Assembly (NCBI GenBank): GCA_963820055.1
Contig: CAWFYJ010000005.1
Span: forward strand, 124,001 to 188,000
DNA from: RHKX01 sp963820055
Lineage (GTDB): Bacteria; Actinomycetota; Thermoleophilia; Solirubrobacterales; 70-9
DNA: 64,000 nt
Direction: 5' to 3'
A program made the translations under genes and the position numbers. The notes beneath the pieces are model-generated. The model saw only the letters and a list, made by a program, of their open reading frames with translations. It made no database searches and was not told the origin of the DNA. Below are positions 41,772 through 49,960 of this stretch, piece after piece (position 1 is the stretch's first letter; every line of letters begins with the position of its first letter).

Positions 41772-43466
41772 TCAGCGAATATCCCGTCGGCCCTCCGCCC
41801 TCGTCACGACCTCACCCTCCTCGACGTGGTTCGGGTACACCGGCGGTCCGTTGAAGTCGCACGAGAACTCGCCCGTGACGGGTTCGGCCATGGGCTCCGG
41901 CGGGCCGAGGACTTGGGTCTCGATCGTGAACCAGGCGATGATGCCGCCGAGGGCGGAGAGGCCGGCGGTCACGAACATCGCCGTGTGGAAGCCGTCGGTC
42001 ATCGCGACCGGGTCGTAGAAGGCGTCGCCGGTGATCCCGGCGATCAGGGGCAGGACGGCGACGGCGAGCAGGCCGCCGACGCGGGAAACCGCGTTGTTGA
42101 TGCCCGACGCGATGCCGGAGTGGCGGGAGTCGGCGGCGGCGAGAACGGTGGCCGTCACCGGGGCGACGACGAGCGTCAGGCCGGCGCCGAAGACGAGGAC
42201 AGCGGGTAGGACCGAGCCGACGTAGCTCGAGTCGGGCTCGATGCGGGTCATCATCAGCATCCCGAGCGCGATCACGAGCGGGCCGACGGTCAGGGGGATG
42301 CGCGGGCCGATCCGCTGCGCGAGCGCTCCCGAGCGCGCCGAGAACAGGAGCATCAGGGCCGTGACCGGCAGCGAGGCGGCGCCGGCGGCGATCGGCGAAT
42401 AGCCGGCGGCGATCTGCAGGAACGAGACGAGCAGGAAGAAGACTCCGCTGAGGGCGGCGTAGACGACGAACGTGACCGCGTTCGCGGCGCTGAACTGCCG
42501 CGAGGAGAAGAGCCCGAGCGGCATCATCGGGTGGGGGCTGCGCCGCTCCGTCCTGATGAACGCGACGAGCGCGAGCACGCCGGCGACGGCGGCGACGACT
42601 ATCGGCGCCGACAGACCCTGATCGGGAACCTGGATCAGCGCGTAGGTCGTCCCGCCGAGTCCGATCGCCGCCAGCGCGGCGCCGAGGCCGTCGAGGCGGT
42701 CAGGCGCATCTGGGTCGCGCGTCTCGGGGACGTGCCTGGTCGCCATCAGGGCCACGAACGCACCGATCGGAACGTTGATCAGGAAGATCGCTCGCCACGA
42801 GACCGCCTCGACGAGCCAGCCGCCGAGCAGCGGGCCGAGGGCCGTCGCAACGCCGCCGAGCCCGGACCAGGCGCCGATCGCCCGGGCGCGGTCGCCGGGC
42901 CGGAAGCTCGACTCGATCATCGCCAGGCTGCCCGGCGTCAACAGCGCGCCACCGACACCCTGGAGCAGGCGGGCCGCGACCAGGGCGTTGGCGCTGGGAG
43001 CGACCGCGCAGAGCAGCGAGGCCGCGGTGAACCAACCAACCCCGAAGACGAAGATGCGCCGCCGCCCGTAGCGGTCGCCCAGCGATCCGCCGAGGAGGAT
43101 CAGCGAGGCGAGGGTGAGCATGTAGCCGTTGAGGATCCACTGCAGCGAGCTGGTTTCAGCGTCCAAGTCCTCGCCGATGCTCGGCAGCGCCACGTTGACG
43201 ACGGTCCCGTCGAGAAAGACGATCCCCGACCCGAGCACGGCGATCGCGAGGACCCAGCGACCAGGCCCGGTGCCGTAGGCGATTCCTTCGGATTCGGCGC
43301 TTGCTCCCGGCACGCTCCGTCCCTGCTCCCTCACTCGAAGTTCGATCTCCCCGTTCAGTTTGACGTACGGCCCGCCCCGGCCGGGCGTGAAGGCGCCGTG
43401 CGGCAGCAGAGGCCCCGTGGCAAGACCGTATCCCGCTCGGTAGCGGAACCGGAAGATCTGTTCCAT
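41772..43466 (-). CDS. MFS drug efflux transporter, DHA2 (14-helix) family
   Basis: The 564-residue protein has motif A LGGSLGDRYGRRRIFVFG near residue 128, motif C-like GLGGVATALGPLLGGWL near 205 and 14 predicted helices, beginning LAIAVLGSGIVFLDGTVVNVALPSIGEDL. It should expel drugs or metabolites using the proton gradient. It is divergent from a TetR gene 23 bp away, which likely regulates it. The first 43 residues are not typical, so a GTG at 43334 is a plausible alternative start. A charged tail of about 45 residues follows the last helix. Confidence 0.9.
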   Translation of the reverse strand: MEQIFRFRYRAGYGLATGPLLPHGAFTPGRGGPYVKLNGEIELRVREQGRSVPGASAESEGIAYGTGPGRWVLAIAVLGSGIVFLDGTVVNVALPSIGEDLDAETSSLQWILNGYMLTLASLILLGGSLGDRYGRRRIFVFGVGWFTAASLLCAVAPSANALVAARLLQGVGGALLTPGSLAMIESSFRPGDRARAIGAWSGLGGVATALGPLLGGWLVEAVSWRAIFLINVPIGAFVALMATRHVPETRDPDAPDRLDGLGAALAAIGLGGTTYALIQVPDQGLSAPIVVAAVAGVLALVAFIRTERRSPHPMMPLGLFSSRQFSAANAVTFVVYAALSGVFFLLVSFLQIAAGYSPIAAGAASLPVTALMLLFSARSGALAQRIGPRIPLTVGPLVIALGMLMMTRIEPDSSYVGSVLPAVLVFGAGLTLVVAPVTATVLAAADSRHSGIASGINNAVSRVGGLLAVAVLPLIAGITGDAFYDPVAMTDGFHTAMFVTAGLSALGGIIAWFTIETQVLGPPEPMAEPVTGEFSCDFNGPPVYPNHVEEGEVVTRAEGRRDIR

Positions 43467-43489
43467 TTGCGGGATATGATCTGTGTGCG
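43467..43489. promoter_or_regulatory. 23-bp divergent control region between MFS and TetR genes
   Basis: The gap contains TATGAT (43475-43480), a -10 box 9 nt before the tetR-type ATG. GATCTGT occurs here (from 43479) and again 24 bp away inside the MFS 5' end (from 43455), a spacing that could carry a repressor dimer. No long palindrome is visible. Confidence 0.4.
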
Positions 43490-44167
43490 ATGGGTCACGA
43501 TGCAGACGTTGTAGAAGTAGCCGTGGTCGCCAGGCCGCTGCGCAAGGACGCCGAGCGCAACCGGCAGCGGATCCTCGCCTCCGCCCAGGTCCTCTTCGCC
43601 AAGCGCGGCGTCGACGTCGGCCTCGACGAGATCGCCCACCACGCGGGCGTCGGCGTCGGCACCGCCTACCGGCGCTTCCCGGACCGCGAGACCCTGATCG
43701 ACGAGTTGCTCGAGGAGAAGACGGCGACGATCGAGAGGATCGCCACCGAGTCGCTCGAGATCGACGACCCGTGGACGGCTCTGACGAGTTATCTCGAGCG
43801 CTCCCAGGAGCTGCACGCCGCCGATCGCGCCCTCAAGCAGGCGCTGTTCGACCCGTCCCGCGGAGCCGAGCGGCTCGCCGACGCCAGGGCCCGGATCGGG
43901 CCGCTCGTGACCCGCCTGATCGAGCGGGCGCGCGACTCCGGCGACCTTCGTCCCGACTTCGAGCTGTCCGACTTCCCGCTGCTGATCGAGATGATCTCGG
44001 CCGTGATGGCCGCTACCCACGACCATTCCCCCGACCTCTGGCGCCGCTACCTCCGCATCCTCATCGACGGGATGGCCAACGACCGCTCCGGGCCGAGCGA
44101 CCTGGGACCGCCCGCTCTCTCGCCCGAAGACCTCCTCGACGCCCTCTGCGGCGACCACGGTCGCTGA
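43490..44167 (+). CDS. TetR-family transcriptional regulator
   Basis: The 225-residue protein has the TetR N-terminal helix-turn-helix (about residues 22-65): RQRILASAQVLFAKRGVDVGLDEIAHHAGVGVGTAYRRFPDRETLI. The C-terminal part is helical and unique, as expected of a ligand pocket (WTALTSYLERSQELHAADR). It is likely the repressor of the divergent MFS pump and of itself. Confidence 0.93.
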   Translation: MGHDADVVEVAVVARPLRKDAERNRQRILASAQVLFAKRGVDVGLDEIAHHAGVGVGTAYRRFPDRETLIDELLEEKTATIERIATESLEIDDPWTALTSYLERSQELHAADRALKQALFDPSRGAERLADARARIGPLVTRLIERARDSGDLRPDFELSDFPLLIEMISAVMAATHDHSPDLWRRYLRILIDGMANDRSGPSDLGPPALSPEDLLDALCGDHGR

Positions 44168-44199
44168 CGCCCGGATTTCAGGTCCCGGCCGAGCCTGCC

Positions 44200-44247
44200 G
44201 ATAATTGCGTGCCGCCCCTCGTGGTGGAAAGCGAAAGAAAGGGAATG
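44200..44247 (+). promoter_or_regulatory. GATAAT -10 box before diguanylate cyclase gene
   Basis: GATAAT at 44200-44205 is close to consensus and is 39 nt before the chosen ATG at 44245. In-frame GTG codons at 44209 and 44221 are alternative starts closer to the box. Confidence 0.35.
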
Positions 44248-45315
44248 GGGGAAGTGAGCCGACGAGGCGGACACGCGCGCGAGGAGATCGCGGGAAGCGA
44301 CGATGCCGACGGCAGTGCCGAGCGGGACCAGACCCGACTCTTCTACCGGCTCTCCGGGGTCCTCTTCGTCGGCGGCGGCATCGCCGCGATCCCGCCCGAT
44401 CTGCTCCACATCCCGCATCACCCGGCGTCGATCTTTGCGCTGCCGCTCCTCGCGATCCTCAGCGGCATCGTCTCCTGGCTGATCGCGGACCGGGCGCCGC
44501 GCTGGGGGCTCCACGTCATCGCCCTCGTCGCCACGCTCGAGGTCGCGCTCACCGTCGCGGTCGCCGATCGGGTCTTCGCCGTCTACTACGTTTTCGTGGC
44601 GATCTTCGTCGCCTACATCCTCTCCGACCGCCGCGCGATCGCCGCTCACATGGCGGTCGTGGTGCTCGCCGTTCTCGCCCCGATCGCCTACGACTCCGAG
44701 AACGCCCGCGAGCTGACGATCTCCGCGCTCGTCCTGATCCCGACCCTGATGATCGCCGCCGCAATGGTCACCTACCTGCGCGAGCAGCTCACCGCCAGCG
44801 AGGGCCGCTACCGCCTCCTCTCCGAGTGCGACCCGCTGACCGGCATCGGCAATTACCGGATGCTCGTCAACCGCTTTCCCAGAGAGCTCCGCCGCCACAG
44901 CAGGCACGGTCGCCGGCTTGCGTTGATCGCCATCGATCTCGACGACTTCAAGCGCGTCAACGACGCGCTCGGCCATCAGCGCGGGGACATGCTGCTGCGG
45001 GCCGTCGCCGAGGAGCTCGTCGACGCGGTCCGCGATCACGACATCGTCGTCCGCCAGGGCGGCGACGAGTTCGCGGTGATCGCACCGGAGACCGGTCCCG
45101 ACGAGGCCCGGCAGCTCGCCGAGCGCCTGCGGGCTCGGATCGCCGCAACCGATGCGGGCGAATACCCGATCGGCGCCTCGATCGGCTGTGCGCACTTCCC
45201 GGAGGACGCCGACTCGTTCGAGTCGCTGCTCCGGGTCGCCGACGAGCGCCTCCGGGTCGCGAAATCGGACGGCATCGTCCGCTCGCAGCGGCGGGCCACC
45301 CTCCCGTCCCCCTGA
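44245..45315 (+). CDS. Membrane diguanylate cyclase (GGDEF)
   Basis: The 356-residue protein (ATG start) has about six helices (about 35-185, a compact membrane sensor of unknown ligand) and a GGDEF domain (about 195-345) with CDPLTGIGNYRML, IDLDDFKRVNDALGH and the intact catalytic RQGGDEFAVI. The inhibitory site RxxD (RDHD) lies five residues before GGDEF, so product inhibition is expected. It makes cyclic di-GMP. The exact start is uncertain: GTG 44209, GTG 44221 and ATG 44245 are in frame. Confidence 0.9.
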   Translation: MGEVSRRGGHAREEIAGSDDADGSAERDQTRLFYRLSGVLFVGGGIAAIPPDLLHIPHHPASIFALPLLAILSGIVSWLIADRAPRWGLHVIALVATLEVALTVAVADRVFAVYYVFVAIFVAYILSDRRAIAAHMAVVVLAVLAPIAYDSENARELTISALVLIPTLMIAAAMVTYLREQLTASEGRYRLLSECDPLTGIGNYRMLVNRFPRELRRHSRHGRRLALIAIDLDDFKRVNDALGHQRGDMLLRAVAEELVDAVRDHDIVVRQGGDEFAVIAPETGPDEARQLAERLRARIAATDAGEYPIGASIGCAHFPEDADSFESLLRVADERLRVAKSDGIVRSQRRATLPSP

Positions 45316-45321
45316 ACGGAA

Positions 45322-45353
45322 CCGGCGCCCGACCCGATCGGGCCGAGCGCCGG
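45322..45353. terminator. Bidirectional hairpin between convergent genes
   Basis: CCGGCGC (45322-45328) pairs with GCGCCGG (45347-45353), and CCCGATCGGG (45333-45342) is a palindrome inside it. It lies between the stops of the GGDEF gene and the PLDc_N-SHOCT gene and could end both transcripts. Confidence 0.45.
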
Positions 45354-45364
45354 CGAAGTCCGTC

Positions 45365-45754
45365 TTAGGCGAGCAGCTTGGCCTTCATCTGCTCGTACTC
45401 GGCGTCGCTGAGCTTGCCCTTGTCGTGCAGCTCCGCGAGGTTCGCCAGCTCGTCGACCTGCGACGTCCCGGCGGTGTCTTTGATGTATTCGTCGAAGTGC
45501 TTCTTCTGCTCGGCCTGCTCCTTGAGAGCACGGTCGCGCATGCCGCCTCCGCGGGCGATCAGGTAGATCAGCGCCGTCAGGAACGGAATGAAGATCAGGA
45601 ACACGACCCAGATGGCCTTGCCCCACCCCGACATCTCGTGGTCACGGAAGAGGTCCGAGAGAATCGTGAACAGGACCATGATCCAGGCTACGAAGATGAA
45701 AACGGCGAGGACTGTTCCCAGTGCCTCTCCGAACGAGTAGTCGGCTACAAGCAT
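45365..45754 (-). CDS. PLDc_N and SHOCT domain membrane protein
   Basis: The 129-residue protein has two helices (about 10-33 and 45-67, WGKAIWVVFLIFIPFLTALIY) of the phospholipase D N-terminal (PLDc_N) type, then a charged linker and a SHOCT domain (about 98-128, ELANLAELHDKGKLSDAEYE). SHOCT domains oligomerise; the function of this combination is not known. The start ATG (45754) is behind AAAGGAA, a fair ribosome site. Confidence 0.88.
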   Translation of the reverse strand: MLVADYSFGEALGTVLAVFIFVAWIMVLFTILSDLFRDHEMSGWGKAIWVVFLIFIPFLTALIYLIARGGGMRDRALKEQAEQKKHFDEYIKDTAGTSQVDELANLAELHDKGKLSDAEYEQMKAKLLA

Positions 45755-45827
45755 TCAGTTCCTTTCAATTACGGGTAATGAGCATCCTGAGGGTACTCCA
45801 GGGAGTGCTCGAAACCACCGGTAGCCG

Positions 45828-47649
45828 CTACCAGGCTCCACCGCCACCGCCGCCGGAGAAGCCGCCGCCTCCGCCGCCGGAGAAGCCGCCGCCGCCGCCG
45901 GAGCTCGACTCCGGAGCGACCTGGCTCGCGAACCCGGACGAGAACCCGTCGAAGCTGCCGCCGAACGAGCCCGAAGTGATCGCGTACGACGTCCAGAGGC
46001 CGGTCCCTGTCGCCTCCTCGCCGACCGGCGCCGGGATCCGCCCCGACTTGGCGATGCGCTCGGCGGTGCCGAAGGCGATCGCGTAGACGAGGATCCGGCG
46101 CCACAACTTCAGCGTCGCCGGAGGGTCGTCTTCGAGCCGCGGGAAGTCCTCCGTCCACTTCGCGAACGCGCTCCAGCGCTCGTTGCGCTCGCGCGCCGCC
46201 GGATCGAGCCGGCGAAGCCAGTTCGATGGCGGCACGTACATCAGCGCCAGGGTCGCGACGAGGCCGGTGATCTGGACGCCGACCAGGTGGGCTCGTGACC
46301 ACGCGAGGGCGGTCATCACCGCGAAGACGACGAAGGCGAGGAGGGCGATCAGCAGCCGCGCCCCCCGCAGGTCCCGGTCCCAGGCGATCGCTCCATCTTC
46401 GGCGCCCTCGAGGCTGCTGTTCATCGTCCCCCAGCGCGTCCGCCAGGTGCTCGAGTGCTCGGGGATCTTGTCCTTCATCGCTCCGAGTGCCGTCCATTCC
46501 TCGCCGATCAGCTCGTCGAAGAAATCGAGGACCTCGCGCTCGTACGGCTCGAGCCCCTCGGTTCCCGTCCGCTCGCCGGATGCCCGCAGGTCGAGATCGA
46601 GGTCGTCGGTCCCGGCCGACGGCCTCGATTCGTAGAACCCGCGGTCAACGAGGTCCATCAGGGTCGCCAGCACCACCCGGTCGTCGTAGTCGCCCTCCTT
46701 CGCGACCGCGTAGGCGACGGCGGGCGGAACGTCCTCGGGGGGCTCGGGAAGATACTCGGGAACGCCCGTGTGGCGCTCGCGGGCGAGGATGCATGAGCAG
46801 GGCCGTGGCGGCGGCCGCGAGGCCGCCGAAGATCAGCGCCAGCACCAGACCGTTGTCGAAGACGAAGTTCTTCAGCTTGTCGATCGACCCGTACTCGTCG
46901 TCGAGCTTCGCCTCGTCGGCCTCGATCGCGTCGAGCCCGCTCCCGCGGACCACGACCGCGCCCGACGCGGAATCGATGGCGTCCCGCGGGAAGACGGCGT
47001 GGAGGGCGACCGCCTTTCCGGCGGCGAGGCGATCGACCGAGACGCGGGCATCGTCGCCGAGCTCAACGTCGGCGCCGAGCGAGCGCGGCTCGAGCCAGGC
47101 CTCTGTCGGCGCGACTCCCGACGCGGAGTCGATGCTGGCGAAAAGGTGGTCGAGCCAGAAGTCCCACTGACTGCCCCAGACGAACCAGCCGACATCGACG
47201 ACGTCGTCGTGGACCCGGACGGCGCCGGTGACCCTGTAGACGAGGTCGAAGACGCGGGTCTCGTCGGCGGCGTTGTAGTGCCAGACGACGCGGAGCCCGT
47301 GGCGCATCTGCTGGGTCCCGAACCGGCCCGGAGCGTCGGCGGAGCCGAGGCCGGTGTTCCCGCCCGGCTGGTAGTCCCTGCCGTCCTCCTCGACCCGCAT
47401 GCTCGTGATCCGCGCGCCTGCGGCGAGCGGGATGTCCCGGAAGGCGCCGCTGAAATGGCCGGTGAAGTCGAAGGGGAGCCGCTCGTGGACGACGAGGCTG
47501 CCGTCCTTCTGGAGCTGGACCGCGACGCCGGCGTCGGTGATCTCGTACTGCTTCTCCGACGTCGGGATCTCGGGGATGATCGCTGAGGCCGCCGCAGCGA
47601 TGGCGATCACGAGGATCGCGACGACCAGCCTCACCACGACGCGGTTCAT
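45828..47649 (-). CDS. DUF2207 membrane protein with Gly-rich tail, broken by a +1 base
   Basis: The first part (from ATG 47649) has a signal-anchor (about 1-25), the DUF2207 extracellular beta domain (EITDAGVAVQLQKDGSLVVHERLPFDF-like) and a helix ending GGLAAAATALLM. The reading then leaves frame near 46791 and continues one base on as ILARERHTGVPEYLPEPPED and VVLATLMDLVDRGFYE, with two more helices and a tail of Gly-rich repeats (FSGGGGGG) to 45828. The total is 3n+1 nt, so one extra base is the simplest reading, giving about 606 residues. It is coupled to LemA (ATGA, 47646-47649). LemA-DUF2207 pairs are common; their role is not established. Confidence 0.85.
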
Positions 47650-48221
47650 GCGGGAGGCGCGCCGCCGAGGTCGACCGCGGGAGCCGTGTGGACCTCGGCG
47701 TCGGCGGTGAAGAACTGCCGCGGTCCGAAGCCGAAGGCGCCGGCGACGATCGACTGCGGGAAGACCGCGACGGCGGTGTTCAGCGTCTCGACGGTGTCGT
47801 TGTAGACGCGACGGGTGATCGAGATCCGTTCCTCGACCGAGGCCAGGTCGCGCTGCAGCGCGGCGAAGTTCTCGCTCGCCTTCAGCTCCGGGTAGGCCTC
47901 GGCGACGCCGATCAGGTTGCCGATCCCCATCGCCAGCGCCCCCTCGATGGGGCCCTGCGCGGCGGGGCCGGCCCCGACGGCTGCGACGGCTGCCCCGCGC
48001 GCCTCCGCCGTGCGCTCGAACGTGGCCCGCTCATGGCCCGCGTAGCCGGACACGGCGGCGACCAGGTTGGGGACGAGGTCGTGGCGGAGCTTCAGCGCGA
48101 CCTCGATCTGGGCCCAGGAGTTGTCGACCGCCAGCCGCAGCCGGACGAGCTTGTTGTAGGTGATCAGCACGAACAGCGCGACCAGAAGCACGATCGCCCC
48201 GATGACGATCAGGGCCGGCAT
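47646..48221 (-). CDS. LemA family protein
   Basis: The 191-residue protein has one N-terminal helix (about 3-20), then the LemA helical bundle: YNKLVRLRLAVDNSWAQIEVALKLRHDLVPNL at residues 22-53 and VEERISITRRVYNDTVETLN near 140. It is anchored in the membrane with the bundle outside. GGAGG 9 nt upstream is a clear ribosome site, and TAGGTT on the minus strand (48263-48258) is a likely -10 box, so this operon has a normal leader. Confidence 0.93.
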   Translation of the reverse strand: MPALIVIGAIVLLVALFVLITYNKLVRLRLAVDNSWAQIEVALKLRHDLVPNLVAAVSGYAGHERATFERTAEARGAAVAAVGAGPAAQGPIEGALAMGIGNLIGVAEAYPELKASENFAALQRDLASVEERISITRRVYNDTVETLNTAVAVFPQSIVAGAFGFGPRQFFTADAEVHTAPAVDLGGAPPA

Positions 48222-48312
48222 CGTTCTCTTCCTCCGGTTTCGCGAATCACGGAGGGAAACCTATCCGGCCCCGGGGCCGGATCGGCGGCGCCGGTCCCAG
48301 GTGCCGGTCCCA

Positions 48313-48327
48313 TAGGGTTGCGCGGTG
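48313..48327 (+). promoter_or_regulatory. TAGGGT -10 box before SDR gene
   Basis: TAGGGT at 48313-48318 lies 6 nt before the GTG at 48325, a leaderless spacing. Confidence 0.5.
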
Positions 48328-49098
48328 GCCGACGAAGCAAACCAGCGTGGAACGGCGGATCTGAGCGGGAAGGTCGCCCTCGTGACCGGCGGCGCCGGCG
48401 GGCTCGGATCGGCGACGTCGCGCGCCCTCGCGGCCGCGGGCGCCACCGTCGTCGTGGCCGACATCGACCCGGCGGGCCTCGCGGTCGCCGACGAGATCGG
48501 CGGGATCTTCACCGAGACGGACGTCTCGACCCTGGAGGCCAACCGCGAACTGATCGACGTCGTTGTCGCCGAATGCGGCGGCGTCGACATGGTCTACCTG
48601 AACGCCGGCGTGGCAAGCGGCATCGGCCTCGGCGACGACTTCGACCTCGACCGCTACCGGCGGGTCATGGGGATCAACCTCGATGGCGTCGTCTTCGGCA
48701 CCGTCGCCGCGCTGCCGGCGCTGCGGGAGCGGGGCGGAGGGTCGATCGTCGCGACCGCCTCGCTGGCCGGCCTCACCGCGGTGCCGTTCGACCCGCTCTA
48801 CGCCGCCAACAAGCACGCCGTCGTCGGCCTCGCCCGCTCGCTCGGGCTCGGACTCGTTCAGGACGACATCCGCTTCAACGCCATCTGCCCCGGATTCGCC
48901 GAGTCCGGGATCATCGCGCCGATCCGCGAGGCCATCCTCGAGTCCGGCACCCCGATAATCCCCGCCGAGACCGTCGCCGCCGCGGTCCTGGAGCTGTTCA
49001 ACGGCGAGATGAGCGGCGAGTGCTGGTTCGTCCAGGCGGGCCGGGAGGCGGACGCCTTCCGCTTCCGCAACATCCCCGGTCCCCGCGCCGACGCATAG
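48325..49098 (+). CDS. Short-chain dehydrogenase/reductase
   Basis: The 257-residue classical SDR has VALVTGGAGGLGSATSRALAAAG near residue 13, NAGVASGIG near 93, Ser in IVATASLAGL near 145 and YAANK near 155. DIDPAG after the second strand favours NAD(H). The substrate is unknown. The next gene, an SGNH hydrolase, starts 10 bp after its stop and may be co-transcribed. Confidence 0.9.
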   Translation: MADEANQRGTADLSGKVALVTGGAGGLGSATSRALAAAGATVVVADIDPAGLAVADEIGGIFTETDVSTLEANRELIDVVVAECGGVDMVYLNAGVASGIGLGDDFDLDRYRRVMGINLDGVVFGTVAALPALRERGGGSIVATASLAGLTAVPFDPLYAANKHAVVGLARSLGLGLVQDDIRFNAICPGFAESGIIAPIREAILESGTPIIPAETVAAAVLELFNGEMSGECWFVQAGREADAFRFRNIPGPRADA

Positions 49099-49108
49099 GA
49101 CCGTGGGG

Positions 49109-49894
49109 ATGATGTCGTTCGAGCGCTTCGTCGCCCTCGGCGATTCGACCACGGAGGGTCTCGAGGACCCCAATCCGCACGGCGGCTATCGCGGCTGGGC
49201 CGACCGCCTCGCCGAGCGTCTCGCCGTCGAGAACCCGGACATGACCTATGCGAACCTGGCCGTGCGCGGCCGTAAGGTCCCGCAGATCCGTGCCGAGCAA
49301 CTCGAGCCGGCGCTGGCGCTGAAGCCGGATCTCGCGAGCATCCTCGGCGGCATCAACGACGTCCTCCGGCGCAACCTCGACATGAACCGGGTCGTCGGCG
49401 ACCTCGATGCGATGGCCGCGGCACTCGGTGAGTCGGGCGCCACCGTTCTCAGCTTCACCTTTCCCGACCCGACCGCCGTCATCACGGTTGCCGCCGCCCG
49501 GATCCGCGCTCGGGTCGTCCGGTTCAACGAGCGGGTCCGGGAGATGGCGGCCGCGCGGGGCGCGGTGCTCGTCGACCTCGAGCGCGAGGGGATCGCCCAT
49601 CCGACCCTCTGGTGCTCCGATCGCCTCCACGCCAACGGCGACGGTCACGCGCGGATCGCCGGGGCGGCGGCCGCTGCGCTCGGACTCGACGATGGCAGCC
49701 GTGCCTGGGCGGCACCGCTTCCCGATCCTCCCCGGCGGTCTGCCGCGGTCCGCTACGCCGCCGACGCCGTCTGGATGGGCCGCCACCTGACGCCATGGGT
49801 GGTCCGCCGGATTCGCGGCGTCTCGTCGGGCGATGGTCGCGAGCCTAAGCGCCCCGAGCTCGCCCCGATCACCGACGTGACGATGCCCGGCTGA
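49109..49894 (+). CDS. SGNH/GDSL-type hydrolase
   Basis: The 261-residue protein has the four SGNH blocks: FVALGDSTTEG (Ser, residues about 6-16), LAVRGRK near 52, GGINDVLRR (Asn) near 77 and SDRLHANGDGH (Asp/His) near 173. It is an esterase or lipase-like enzyme without a signal peptide. The last 60 residues (about 200-261) lie beyond the core and include a Trp/Arg-rich segment. GTG 49103 is an alternative start. Confidence 0.9.
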   Translation: MMSFERFVALGDSTTEGLEDPNPHGGYRGWADRLAERLAVENPDMTYANLAVRGRKVPQIRAEQLEPALALKPDLASILGGINDVLRRNLDMNRVVGDLDAMAAALGESGATVLSFTFPDPTAVITVAAARIRARVVRFNERVREMAAARGAVLVDLEREGIAHPTLWCSDRLHANGDGHARIAGAAAAALGLDDGSRAWAAPLPDPPRRSAAVRYAADAVWMGRHLTPWVVRRIRGVSSGDGREPKRPELAPITDVTMPG

Positions 49895-49960
49895 GCGCAA
49901 CTCCTGGCCCGCAGGGGGGTTTCGATCGGCGTCGGGGAAAGACGGAACAGGGAGAGTTTG